Notes under the pieces: generated by a model
The model's input: the letters and a program-made list of their open reading frames with translations, nothing else
What the model was told of the DNA's origin: nothing
Database searches by the model: none
From: a virus
Length of the DNA stretch: 45,433 nt
Strand: one strand, 5' to 3'
Virus record (IMG/VR): IMGVR_UViG_3300045885_000402
Span: 1 to 45,433 of that record
Shown here: one piece after another, positions 1 through 5,778 of the stretch
How positions within the stretch are numbered: the stretch's first letter is position 1
Layout: every line of letters begins with the position of its first letter
Position numbers and translations under genes: made by a program

Positions 1-99
1 AGCTGTTCCTCGACGCCGGCCTTCCGGAGGGCATCGTAGAGTTCCGCCACCATGGTGCTCATGTGCGCTATGCTAGCACAATGCCGAAACGCCTTCCGC
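1..99. repeat. Displaced copy of bases 358-456 at the contig end
   Basis: Bases 1-99 are identical to 358-456 (offset 357), which holds the first codons of the DUF1640-like gene and the divergent promoter. At 98-99 the copy runs into sequence that is contiguous, elsewhere in the circle, with 45307 onward. The join shares only the dinucleotide GC. The segment is therefore a rearrangement or chimera junction rather than part of the closed genome. Confidence 0.85.
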
Positions 100-192
100 C
101 TGCGCCTGAAACGCGGTGATGTGCCGCGCCGGCACGCCGGCGACCTGCAGCATCGCCAGTACTTCCTCGAGCACGAGTAACTGCCTCGCCAT
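98..192 (-). pseudogene. Truncated duplicate of the 135-aa gene at the other contig end
   Basis: Only about the first 31 codons of the gene at 45401-44994 are present here (MARQLLVLEEVL onward). They then run into the displaced 1-97 segment, where the frame continues into unrelated residues. It exists because the contig was cut inside this gene and is not an independent gene. Confidence 0.85.
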
Positions 193-224
193 GAGCGTTA
201 CCCGAGCCGCACAATCGCCGCGAA
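98..224. repeat. Terminal direct repeat, left copy (127 bp)
   Basis: This stretch is identical to 45307-45433. Overlapping the two copies closes the contig into a circle of about 45,209 bp and restores one continuous leftward gene (start codon at 190-192, equivalent to 45399-45401). A length of 127 also matches a common largest assembler k-mer, so the repeat may be an assembly overlap rather than a physical terminal repeat. Confidence 0.9.
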
Positions 225-419
225 GATTGCGGTGAGGATGGCCATCGCGCCGACGTTCCACTTAATCAATTCCACTTTCAACTCGGCGAGGTCCGCCTTC
301 GTCGCGAGGTCCGTCCGGGCGTCCGCCGCGAGGACCGCGCGCGCCGCCTCCTTCGCGAGCTGTTCCTCGACGCCGGCCTTCCGGAGGGCATCGTAGAGTT
401 CCGCCACCATGGTGCTCAT
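198..419 (-). CDS. DUF1640-like coiled-coil protein with C-terminal membrane anchor
   Basis: 73 residues. The N-terminal half is an amphipathic helical segment (VAELYDALRKAGV, then EEQLAKEAARAVLAA). A TDLATKADLAELKVEL coiled coil follows, and a hydrophobic helix near residues 56-71 ends in RLG. This order (charged helix, LATKxDL motif, single C-terminal TM) is typical of the small DUF1640 family, whose biochemical role is not settled. I infer a membrane-anchored helical oligomer. The start at 417-419 is preferred, with Met at 408-410 as an alternative. Its stop lies 5 nt from the start of the 135-aa gene across the circle junction, so the two form one leftward operon. No Shine-Dalgarno sequence is visible upstream. 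Confidence 0.7.
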   Translation of the reverse strand: MSTMVAELYDALRKAGVEEQLAKEAARAVLAADARTDLATKADLAELKVELIKWNVGAMAILTAIFAAIVRLG

Positions 420-437
420 GTGCGCTATGCTAGCACA
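420..437. promoter_or_regulatory. Divergent minimal promoters around a TGCTAGCA palindrome
   Basis: Only 18 bp separate the start codons of the leftward gene (419) and the rightward gene (438). On the + strand TATGCT (426-431) fits a TANNNT -10 box about 7 nt before the ATG. On the - strand TAGCAT (432 down to 427) does the same for the other ATG. Neither gene has a Shine-Dalgarno sequence. The arrangement suggests two leaderless transcripts that share the palindrome at 428-435. The 10-mer GCTAGCACAA recurs in the operator region at 2550. This is inference from sequence only. Confidence 0.45.
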
Positions 438-656
438 ATGCCGAAACGCCTTCCGCATCCTGCCCCGACGCCCGATCCGTTGCCGGAGGTCCCGGCCCCG
501 TCCAAAGCGTTCCGCGCCTACATGGCCGCGCTCGGCCGGAAAGGCGGCCGGATGAGTGGCGCGGCCCGGATGGAAAAGCTCACCCCCACGCAGCGGTCGA
601 CGCAGGCGCGCAAGGCCGCCCGCGCGCGCTGGGGGAAGGCGCGGAAGAAGGCCTGA
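438..656 (+). CDS. Small basic KGG-type protein
   Basis: 72 residues from ATG 438; a GTG at 420 would add six. A proline-rich N-terminus leads to AALGRKGGRMSG, then LTPTQRSTQARKAARARWGK, a very basic tail. The layout ALGRKGG followed by LTPxxRxxxARKAAxxRW is a widespread small-protein motif in bacteria, plasmids and phages. It is usually annotated only as hypothetical or histone-like. Binding to nucleic acid is suggested by the charge but not shown. It heads the rightward early operon and diverges from the DUF1640-like gene. Confidence 0.7.
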   Translation: MPKRLPHPAPTPDPLPEVPAPSKAFRAYMAALGRKGGRMSGAARMEKLTPTQRSTQARKAARARWGKARKKA

Positions 657-659
657 CCG

Positions 660-713
660 ATGACGCCTGATGCCCAACGGGCGTTCTCCGCAATCCTCGA
701 CTACCTGGCATGA
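660..713 (+). CDS. Possible 17-residue leader peptide
   Basis: ATG at 660 opens MTPDAQRAFSAILDYLA and stops at 711-713, overlapping the next ATG at 710 by ATGA. It lies 3 nt after the KGG gene stop. The same coupling is used between most genes here, so this peptide may simply carry ribosomes into the zinc-ribbon gene. It is too short for confidence. Confidence 0.3.
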   Translation: MTPDAQRAFSAILDYLA

Positions 714-931
714 CCCCCACGGTCCTGAAGCACGGGATCGGCTACGACCTCGTGGTCGTGCAGGAGCACCTGCCGCGCACACGGGACCAGCCGCACCGTG
801 AGCGACTGGTGCTGGCGATCCGGTGTCAGCGGTGTCAGGCGATTTCGTTCAACCCGAACGACGTGCGGGAACGGTACTGCGGCGCGTGTCATGTGTTCCA
901 CGAGGAAGGGCTGCTGTCTCACGAAGGCTAG
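710..931 (+). CDS. Small zinc-ribbon protein
   Basis: 73 residues with two CxxC knuckles, CQRC near 39-42 and CGAC near 57-60, separated by a conserved-looking stretch with FNPNDV and RYC. The spacing fits a treble-clef or zinc-ribbon fold. Similar tiny zinc-ribbon proteins of unknown role are common in early regions of tailed phages. The start overlaps the stop of the 17-residue ORF (ATGA). I would not assign a function beyond probable zinc binding. Confidence 0.65.
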   Translation: MTPTVLKHGIGYDLVVVQEHLPRTRDQPHRERLVLAIRCQRCQAISFNPNDVRERYCGACHVFHEEGLLSHEG

Positions 932-1019
932 GTGGCCTAGCTCAATGGAAGTGGACCGCCGCACGTGCCCGATCCGTTGACATGCTGAAGCGGCTTGAGT
1001 AATATGGGAATCTAACGCG

Positions 1020-1049
1020 CCGCGCCGCAGGTTGGCCCCTGCGACGCGG
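1020..1049. other. Long GC-rich hairpin in a 150-bp gap
   Basis: A 12-bp stem (1020-1031 with 1038-1049, one mismatch) closes a 6-nt loop TTGGCC. No T-run follows, so it is not a classic intrinsic terminator. The surrounding gap 932-1082 contains no convincing gene. The hairpin ends 33 bp before the next start and could act as a processing or attenuation structure. Confidence 0.5.
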
Positions 1050-1082
1050 CACTCACACGACCGCGCCGTGGGGGGCGCGCCC

Positions 1083-1292
1083 ATGCTACCAACCAGACTA
1101 ACGCACTATGCCCCGTGGGATGACGATGGCTTCGCCCGCTGCGGCGTCCTTACCACCGAGGCCGACCATAGCCTCACGCCCACCTGTCCCGTTTGCGCGG
1201 CCTCACTGGCCGCGTGGGAAGACGTCGAGCTGATGACGGAGGATGACGTCATGGTGCCGCTCCTTTGCGTGCGGAAGGCGAGGGTGGCATGA
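1083..1292 (+). CDS. Small early phage protein with Cys motif
   Basis: 69 residues from ATG 1083, preceded by a G-rich stretch (1070-1076) that can serve as ribosome binding site. A single CPVC knuckle follows a HSLTPTC segment, with an earlier RCG, so a one-zinc site of type C..H..CxxC is possible. The N-terminus (THYAPWDDDG) and acidic C-terminal half are otherwise unrecognised. It ends inside the start of the next gene (ATGA at 1289-1292). Small protein of unknown function in the early operon. Confidence 0.6.
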   Translation: MLPTRLTHYAPWDDDGFARCGVLTTEADHSLTPTCPVCAASLAAWEDVELMTEDDVMVPLLCVRKARVA

Positions 1293-1768
1293 CCGTCATG
1301 GCTCGCCTTGGGAGCGGCCGCGCGTCCACCCCGGCCCCCGTCGGCCTGCATCGCGCCGTCTGCGTCGATGTGCAGGACCTGGGCGTGCAGGACTCGGCGT
1401 GGGGCGCCAAGCACAAGGTCCGGCTCGTCTGGCAGATCGAGCTCCTCGACCCCGCCGGCCGCCGCTTCGAGCTCGCGCGCAAATACACGCTCTCGCTGCA
1501 TGAACGCGCGGCGCTCCGGCAATCCCTGGAAAGCTGGCGCGGGAAAAAGTTCACCGACAGCGAGCTCCGTGCGGGCTTTGATCTCGAGAAGCTGATCGGC
1601 GTGAACTGTCAGCTGCAGGCCACGCACGATACGGGCGAGGATGGCGTCACCTACGCGAACGTCCAGACGGTGCTGCCGCCGGTGAAGGGGATGACACGGC
1701 TCGTGCCGGACGCCTTCGTGCGGCTCAAGGACCGGACGCCGATGGGGACCGGGGCCAGGCGCGCGTGA
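1289..1768 (+). CDS. Putative ssDNA-binding or recombination-associated phage protein
   Basis: 159 residues. The central block HRAVCVDVQDLGVQ, KHKVRLVWQIELL, KYTLSLHERAALRQ and LESWRGKKF, then FDLEKLIGVNCQLQ and YANVQTV, is a recognisable conserved phage protein. The alternating beta pattern looks like an OB-type fold, and relatives are often placed beside YqaJ/RecE-type exonucleases as a suspected single-strand binding partner. In the circular genome a YqaJ exonuclease lies only about 3 kb upstream, which fits. The start at 1289 is chosen for the ATGA overlap; an in-frame GTG at 1265 is less likely. The ssDNA role is inference. Confidence 0.6.
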   Translation: MTVMARLGSGRASTPAPVGLHRAVCVDVQDLGVQDSAWGAKHKVRLVWQIELLDPAGRRFELARKYTLSLHERAALRQSLESWRGKKFTDSELRAGFDLEKLIGVNCQLQATHDTGEDGVTYANVQTVLPPVKGMTRLVPDAFVRLKDRTPMGTGARRA

Positions 1769-2004
1769 ACACGGACCACCTGATCCTCGAGATGTGGGTC
1801 GTCTACGACCACCCGCGCGACCTGCCTGACCACATCGTGGTCCGCCGGCAGGCCGTGCGCGGCGACGGGACGATCGTGCATGACCCGCGGGCCTACGGCT
1901 TCACCGACTTGAACCGGGCGCGCGCGTGGCTGCGGGAGATGGCGCTGACGCCCGTGCAACGCAGCCCTGACGACGACCCAACCATTATCGAGTGCTGGTT
2001 GTGA
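1765..2004 (+). CDS. Conserved small phage protein (MWVVYDHPRD type)
   Basis: 79 residues, GTG start overlapping the previous stop (GTGA). It carries the pattern MWVVYDHPRDLPDHIVVRR, then RAWLREMALTPVQRSPDDD and a terminal IIECWL, known from many tailed phages and prophages as a hypothetical protein. No catalytic or metal-binding residues stand out. Position in a coupled early operon suggests a housekeeping or host-takeover role, but nothing in the sequence specifies it. Confidence 0.7.
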   Translation: MNTDHLILEMWVVYDHPRDLPDHIVVRRQAVRGDGTIVHDPRAYGFTDLNRARAWLREMALTPVQRSPDDDPTIIECWL

Positions 2005-2249
2005 CCGACAAGATCGCGGACGTCGCGGTGGTCGCCCTCGAGCGGGGCTTCGCGGACGACGTCGTGGGCTTCTGCTCGCGATGCACGCGGACGGTCTACT
2101 ACCGGCCGCACACAGCGCGGCTGCTCCTTCCCGTGGTCTGTGTGGAGTGCTGGCTCAGGACCAGGGGACCCGACGAGCAGCACGTGGTGACCGACGAGAC
2201 GGTCCGCGAGGTGCTGCTCTATTTCGCGGCGAAAGGACGCCCCCAATGA
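2001..2249 (+). CDS. Zinc-ribbon-like small protein
   Basis: 82 residues from GTG 2001 (overlap with stop 2002-2004); GTG 1992 is a less likely alternative. Two knuckles, CSRC near 25-28 and CVEC near 47-50, bracket a basic TVYYRPHTARL stretch, indicating one structural zinc. The C-terminal third is helical and acidic. Last gene of the rightward operon, converging with the RHH gene whose stop is 10 bp away. Confidence 0.6.
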   Translation: MTDKIADVAVVALERGFADDVVGFCSRCTRTVYYRPHTARLLLPVVCVECWLRTRGPDEQHVVTDETVREVLLYFAAKGRPQ

Positions 2250-2259
2250 TGCGCCGGCC

Positions 2260-2493
2260 TCAACGTCGCCCGCTGCCCTTCGTGACGGGGGCGCGGAGCG
2301 CGAGGACCTGATCGAGGAGGTGTCGGGTCGCTGGCGGGAGCGTGTCGAAGTAGCGGAGGAGCGCGTCACTCACAATCTGCGACTGCGGTTGCCCGAGGAC
2401 GTCGCCGGCGGCGGTGAGCCGCTGCCAGACCGGCACGGGAATGCGGAAGTTAACCTGCCTCGTCATCCGAACGGACGGCTTGCGGCGCGCCAT
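2260..2493 (-). CDS. Ribbon-helix-helix regulator (CopG/Arc type)
   Basis: 77 residues. A basic N-terminus (MARRKPSVRMTRQ) is followed by VNFRIPVPVWQRL, a beta strand and helix A. The second helix is GQPQSQIVSDALLRYF, matching the RHH fold in which the strand residues contact DNA. RHH proteins act as dimers on short repeated palindromes. Upstream of its start lies a cluster of GCTAG repeats and an 18-bp palindrome (2521-2570), so autoregulation is likely. An AGGA (2503-2506 on the complement) gives a ribosome site 9 nt from the ATG. It borders the integrase module and may be the lysogeny repressor, since no CI-like protein is seen. An antitoxin role is possible, but no toxin partner is adjacent. 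Confidence 0.75.
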   Translation of the reverse strand: MARRKPSVRMTRQVNFRIPVPVWQRLTAAGDVLGQPQSQIVSDALLRYFDTLPPATRHLLDQVLALRAPVTKGSGRR

Positions 2494-2520
2494 GTGCTGG
2501 CATCCTAGGCAACCTGGTCT

Positions 2521-2570
2521 GTGCTAGACAACGAAGCCGCGCTAGCAAGGCTAGCACAACTGGTTGTGCT
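2521..2570. promoter_or_regulatory. RHH operator array
   Basis: GCTAG motifs start at 2523, 2541 and 2550 (spacing 18 and 9 bp), followed by a palindrome with perfect 8-bp arms AGCACAAC (2553-2560) and GTTGTGCT (2563-2570). The array sits 28-77 bp upstream of the RHH start on its template. Phased short repeats are the usual target of RHH dimers. The 10-mer GCTAGCACAA also occurs at 429-438. Confidence 0.6.
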
Positions 2571-2773
2571 TGGTGCGTGAGGGGCCACCGTTGGTCTTCG
2601 TATCCTGGTATTGGACCTTAGTCGCAGGCCGCACGAGACAGAATAGGTCGCACCGGCACGGTGTGGACAGCACGGGTCCACTCTGGACGGACGTTCGCGG
2701 TGTTACTTCTTTCTTTCTGCTTGATTTACACGGCGCACGTATCTTACAAACGCTCCACAAAGGGCAATAGAAC
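2571..2773. other. Intergenic regulatory stretch before the lysogeny genes
   Basis: This region is lower in GC than its surroundings and has a pyrimidine tract (2703-2720). No ORF here has credible coding character. It presumably holds the rightward promoter for the excisionase-like genes and integrase, but I could not pick a convincing -35/-10 pair. Confidence 0.4.
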
Positions 2774-3016
2774 ATGATGGTGCGCACGCGACACGTGACT
2801 GACCTCTCGCAACTCCCCCTCGTGCTCACGATCAACGAGATCGCGAACCTCTACCGTCGTGCACCGAGCACGATTCGTCGGGACCTGCAACGGCGACGCT
2901 TCCAACCGGCACCCTTTGATGGGCCCCCCTACCGGTGGCTGCGCGCGGATGTCGAACGGGACCTCCGTCGACGACGCGCGTCCACGCCGCGGCGCGCGCG
3001 CCCCTCATCACAATGA
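2774..3016 (+). CDS. Helix-turn-helix DNA-binding protein, excisionase-like
   Basis: 80 residues. The core LTINEIANLYRRAPSTIRRDLQ is a winged HTH of the excisionase/MerR type, with helix 2 around EIANLY and the recognition helix around STIRRDL. The wing is formed by PPYRWLRADVERDL. The C-terminal tail (RRRRASTPRRAR) is strongly basic. ATG 2774 is preceded by AGGG at 2761-2764; Met 2777 is an alternative. With the neighbouring HTH gene and integrase it makes a directionality and regulation cassette: one may serve as Xis, the other as regulator. Confidence 0.7.
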   Translation: MMVRTRHVTDLSQLPLVLTINEIANLYRRAPSTIRRDLQRRRFQPAPFDGPPYRWLRADVERDLRRRRASTPRRARPSSQ

Positions 3017-3071
3017 CACGGGCATGTGCGCCCTACCGCAACCCACCTGTTGTTTAGAAAGGGAGGACCGT

Positions 3072-3314
3072 ATGCCTGTGTCGGCGCTTCGTCCACCTCG
3101 TGTCATGGTCAGCAAGGAAGGACTGCTGACGCAGCATGAGGCCGCGGCCTATTTACAGATTGCGCCGGGCACCCTCAAGCATTGGGCGCTCGCCAAGAAG
3201 ATCGAGTATGTGAAGGTCGGGAAGTTCATGCGCTTCACCCGCGAGGCGCTCGAGCGGTTCATTGCAAGTCAAACGATCGCCATCATGTCGTTCTCGTTCC
3301 TCATCAGCCTATGA
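3072..3314 (+). CDS. Excisionase-like HTH protein (MerR/HTH_17 family)
   Basis: 80 residues. LLTQHEAAAYLQIAPGTLKHW is the canonical HTH_17 opening and KIEYVKVGKFMRFTREALERFI is the wing plus C-terminal helix of Xis-type proteins. A strong ribosome site GGGAGGA (3061-3067) lies 4 nt upstream of ATG 3072, which fixes the start. The stop overlaps the integrase ATG (ATGA, 3311-3314), so the two are translationally coupled, as expected if this protein controls recombination direction. The hydrophobic C-terminus (IMSFSFLISL) is unusual for the family and may come from the overlap with integrase. Confidence 0.8.
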   Translation: MPVSALRPPRVMVSKEGLLTQHEAAAYLQIAPGTLKHWALAKKIEYVKVGKFMRFTREALERFIASQTIAIMSFSFLISL

Positions 3315-4450
3315 GTCTCTATCATCGCTGCGCGTGTCCGGAGAAGAAGACGCGCGACTGCGCGCATTTCTGGTGGATGAAGTTCGAGTACGACGGCCTG
3401 CGCGTGCGCGAGAGCACGGAGCAGACCAGTCAGCACAAGGCCCGCCTCGTCGAAATCAAACGCCGGGGCGCGCTCGCCGACCAGGGCACCGGCATTGCCA
3501 AGCGCCCGGTGGTCCGGCTGAAGGCGTTCATCGAGGACTATCTCACGTGGGCGCGCACGGACCACCCGGCGACGGCGGACGAGAAGGACGCGCGGATCCT
3601 CCCGACGTTCCTCGAGGTGGTGGGGGACAAGCGGCTCGACCACCTCGGGCCGTTTGACATCGAACGGTGGCGCACGGCGCGGGCGAAGACGGTGATTCGC
3701 GCGCGGCGCACCCTGAGTCGCAGTTCGGTCAACCGGGAGCTCACGATCGTGCGCGGGCTGTTCGCGAAAGCCGTCGAATGGAATCGCCTGGCGACCTCCC
3801 CCGTGGTCGCGATCGAGGACTGGGCGACGGACGAGCCCGCGATCCGGGTCCTGACCGCCGAGGAGCGCGTGATCGTCCTGACGCAGCTCCCGCGGCGCTA
3901 CGCCATGTACTGCCGGGTCACGCTGGAGGCCCTGCTGCGGATTCAGGAAGTGCTCCACCTCCGGCGCACGGACCTCGGCGAGGCGTCGATTCAGCGCCGG
4001 CTGAAGGGCGGGAAGGTGGGCCGCGTGCCCGTGAGCCGGGCGCTCATTGCGGACCTGCGGGCGTTCCTCGAGACGGACGACCAGGAGTATGTCTTCGGCG
4101 ACCCGCCCCCGAAGCCGCGCTCGACGGCGAGCCTGATGACGCGGGCCTTCCGGGCGGCCGGGCTGCACGGCATCTCGCACCACGTCATGCGCCATACCGG
4201 CGTCACCGACATGCTCGAGGACGGGGTCAGCCCGAAGGCCATCCAGCAGTACGCCGGGTGGACCTCGCTCCGCATGCTGGAACGCTACGGCCATCTGCGG
4301 GACGCTGAGCTCCAGCGCGCGACGACGGGGACGGCCGCGCGCAACACCGCGGCGCTCGCGGAGGCAGAGCGCCAGAACGCCGCGCAACAGGACGCACCGG
4401 CACAGACGGGACCTGCCCAGAGGGTGGGCACAAAACCGGCCACACGGTAA
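3311..4450 (+). CDS. int: Tyrosine-recombinase integrase
   Basis: 379 residues, the usual size. The N-terminus (CACPEKKTRDCAHFWWMKFEYDG) is the arm-binding part, with Cys/His residues that could hold a zinc. Residues 70-170 form the SAM-like core-binding domain. The catalytic set is present: R210 in ALLRIQEVL, K235 in KGGKVGR, H291-x-x-R294 in HVMRHTG, W317 at the His/Trp-III position (AGWTSL) and the nucleophile Y326 in ERYGHL. The ATG overlaps the Xis-like stop. attP with a partial tRNA-Glu lies 60 bp downstream, so int reads toward its own attachment site. The C-terminal 50 residues are an Ala/Gln-rich tail that ends within one copy of a 26-bp direct repeat. Confidence 0.95.
   Translation: MSLYHRCACPEKKTRDCAHFWWMKFEYDGLRVRESTEQTSQHKARLVEIKRRGALADQGTGIAKRPVVRLKAFIEDYLTWARTDHPATADEKDARILPTFLEVVGDKRLDHLGPFDIERWRTARAKTVIRARRTLSRSSVNRELTIVRGLFAKAVEWNRLATSPVVAIEDWATDEPAIRVLTAEERVIVLTQLPRRYAMYCRVTLEALLRIQEVLHLRRTDLGEASIQRRLKGGKVGRVPVSRALIADLRAFLETDDQEYVFGDPPPKPRSTASLMTRAFRAAGLHGISHHVMRHTGVTDMLEDGVSPKAIQQYAGWTSLRMLERYGHLRDAELQRATTGTAARNTAALAEAERQNAAQQDAPAQTGPAQRVGTKPATR
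4421..4446. repeat. 26-bp direct repeat, copy 1 (int-proximal side of attP)
   Basis: Matches 4700-4725 at 25 of 26 positions (core GGGTGGGCACAAAA). This copy encodes the integrase C-terminus VGTKPATR. The pair brackets the tRNA-derived core, 279 bp apart, as expected for integrase arm sites or for a remnant of a second integrase tail. Confidence 0.7.
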
Positions 4451-4512
4451 GACACAGGGGCACGACGTGAAACATGTAACGACTGTGGACACAACGACTT
4501 ATCCAGTGACAG

Positions 4513-4576
4513 CCCGGGTCATGTTCTCAGCCCTTTCAAGGCTGAAACCCGGGTTCGAATCCCGGTGGGGACGCCA
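4513..4576 (+). other. attP: attP core: 3' half of a tRNA-Glu(TTC) gene
   Basis: The sequence reproduces a tRNA 3' half. The anticodon arm is CAGCC (4528-4532), loop CTTTCAA with anticodon TTC (4535-4537), and GGCTG (4540-4544). A 4-nt variable region follows, then the T arm CCGGG-TTCGAAT-CCCGG (4549-4565), the acceptor strand TGGGGAC, discriminator G and CCA (4574-4576). No matching 5' half exists upstream, so it is not a functional tRNA but the segment that restores a host tRNA-Glu gene after integration. CCCGGGT (4513-4519) also pairs with ACCCGGG (4547-4553), giving a nested cruciform. Confidence 0.85.
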
Positions 4577-4582
4577 TCCGGT

Positions 4583-4612
4583 CCGTCCCGTTCCGTCCCG
4601 TTCCGTCCCTGT
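4583..4612. repeat. Three tandem 10-bp repeats beside attP
   Basis: CCGTCCCGTT occurs at 4583-4592 and 4593-4602, then as CCGTCCCTGT at 4603-4612. The array begins 7 bp after the CCA end of the tRNA segment. Helically phased short direct repeats next to the core are typical of integrase arm-type or Xis binding sites. Confidence 0.55.
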
Positions 4613-4699
4613 AACTCCAGCGTGCCCTATGACTTCTGGGCGTTCTCTATGGGGACGCTCCGTGACGCGCTGGCGCGCGGCGTTTCGCTCCGGCACGCC

Positions 4700-4725
4700 A
4701 GGGTGGGCACAAAAACGGCCACACG
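4700..4725. repeat. 26-bp direct repeat, copy 2 (distal side of attP)
   Basis: Second copy of the repeat at 4421-4446 with one substitution. Read in the frame of the integrase tail it would encode VGTKTATR, so it could be either an arm site or a fragment of another integrase 3' end acquired with the attachment region. The rest of 4613-4784 shows no gene. Confidence 0.65.
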
Positions 4726-4784
4726 CCTGCTACGTACCTAGCATCGAGACGGTCGCGACGTGGCTCGGTCACCGCTGGTGCGGC

Positions 4785-4886
4785 ATGACCACCGGCCATC
4801 ACTACCTGCAAGACCGCACGCCCGGGCAGATCACGCTCACGTGTCTGCATTGCGGGCGCACGTCCCCAGGCTGGCGGGTGGGATGA
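4785..4886 (+). CDS. 33-residue CxxC mini-protein
   Basis: The protein runs MTTGHHYLQDRTPGQ, then ITLTCLHCGRTSPGWRVG, with one CxxC knuckle and a HH pair near the N-terminus that could complete a zinc site. It ends in an ATGA overlap with the methyltransferase start, which supports its being translated. The frame stays open upstream to 4467 but passes through attP and is not credible there. Confidence 0.45.
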   Translation: MTTGHHYLQDRTPGQITLTCLHCGRTSPGWRVG

Positions 4887-5521
4887 GCGCGCCCAGCCGA
4901 CGCCCCGAGACGTTGTGGTGCCCGAACAACAGACACCGTCGGTCGAACGGCTGGTCCTATCCGCCGGCCGTCGAGAAGCTGCTCCGGCAGATCACCGATG
5001 GCCGCACGGTGCTCCAACTCTTCGGGGGTCTGTCGCGCTGGGGCACACGCTTGGACATTGACTCGAGCACGAGGCCGCACGTTCAAGGCGATGCCTGGCT
5101 GCCGCCCTTCGGCCGCGATAGCTTCGACGTGGTGATCCTCGATCCGCCGTACGCGGGCATCAATCAACAGATGAAGCAGGCGTTGATACGCGGTGCCGCC
5201 TTTGTCGCGCGGGACCATGTGCTGTGGTTCCACACGCAGTGGGTCGCACCTGACGCTGGGATGCGCCGTGAGCGATCGTGGTTGATCCGTGTGGGTGATT
5301 CCTGCGCGTGTCGCTGCCTCATTGAGTGGCGTGTCGTCGCCCAGCACAAGCGGCTGCCAACGCTCGCGTTTACTCGAGGTCCTGCGCTGAAGTATCGGCG
5401 CTGGCTGGCCGGCGAAGTGCGCTTGCCATTCCCCGCGTCCGACGACCTGATGGGAGGAGGCACGCCAGGCGTGCCCGCTGCGCCCAGTGAACTCGCCCGC
5501 CTGGGGTCGGAGGTCGCATGA
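4883..5521 (+). CDS. Orphan SAM-dependent DNA methyltransferase
   Basis: 212 residues. DVVILDPPYAG carries the catalytic motif IV DPPY (87-90) of N6-adenine/N4-cytosine methyltransferases. TVLQLFGGLSRWGTRLDID (43-60) fits the SAM-binding motif I strand and its acidic end. No target-recognition domain or restriction partner is adjacent, so it is a solitary phage enzyme, perhaps masking sites from host restriction. The start at 4883 is set by the ATGA overlap and by the good N-terminus MSAPSRRPETLW; an in-frame ORF opens at 4760 but reads as noise. The C-terminal Gly/Pro-rich tail is probably disordered. Base specificity cannot be read from this sequence. Confidence 0.75.
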   Translation: MSAPSRRPETLWCPNNRHRRSNGWSYPPAVEKLLRQITDGRTVLQLFGGLSRWGTRLDIDSSTRPHVQGDAWLPPFGRDSFDVVILDPPYAGINQQMKQALIRGAAFVARDHVLWFHTQWVAPDAGMRRERSWLIRVGDSCACRCLIEWRVVAQHKRLPTLAFTRGPALKYRRWLAGEVRLPFPASDDLMGGGTPGVPAAPSELARLGSEVA

Positions 5522-5778
5522 GCGCGCCGCCGCTCGACTTCGTGCGGTTCACGGCCGCGGCCCTCGAGGACCTGCACGGCAGCGCCTACCCGAGCGGCAG
5601 CCGCGAACACGAGCTCCAGGCGCTGGCCGTGACGTGCGGGTTGCTCGAGGCGGTGCAGGCGGAGGGGCCGTGTGTCGATGATCCCGCCCGCTGCATCTGC
5701 ATGGACAGTTGGAGCGCGTTTCCGCAGCCGTGCTTCCGGACGAGCCCCACGATGGCCGCCTTGCGGGCGCAGCTATGA
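5518..5778 (+). CDS. Unrecognised early protein
   Basis: 86 residues, coupled to the methyltransferase (ATGA) and to the next gene (ATGA at 5775). The first 50 residues are helical (FVRFTAAALEDLHG, then ELQALAVTCGLLEAVQAEG). The second half has a Cys-rich stretch C..DPARCICMDSW..C. I do not recognise the family. The cysteines could bind a metal, but the spacing is not a standard ribbon. Confidence 0.5.
   Translation: MSAPPLDFVRFTAAALEDLHGSAYPSGSREHELQALAVTCGLLEAVQAEGPCVDDPARCICMDSWSAFPQPCFRTSPTMAALRAQL

Noticed and set aside
73-261. 62-aa leftward ORF at the contig start
   Set aside because: It is a truncated copy of the 45401-44994 gene joined to displaced sequence, with an N-terminal extension read out of the DUF1640-like gene region.
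932-1019. tRNA-like start (TAGCTCAATGGAAG) in a gene-free gap
   Set aside because: The D-loop-like phrase is not followed by an anticodon stem, T arm or CCA in tRNA spacing, so no tRNA can be folded.
2551-2835. Opposing ORFs of 94 aa (-) and 68 aa (2564-2770, +) in the regulatory gap
   Set aside because: They overlap the RHH operator array and show no coding-like codon bias or recognisable protein features.
4467-4784. Upstream part of the long frame running into the 33-residue protein
   Set aside because: It translates straight through the tRNA-derived attP core and repeats; only the part from ATG 4785 looks protein-like.
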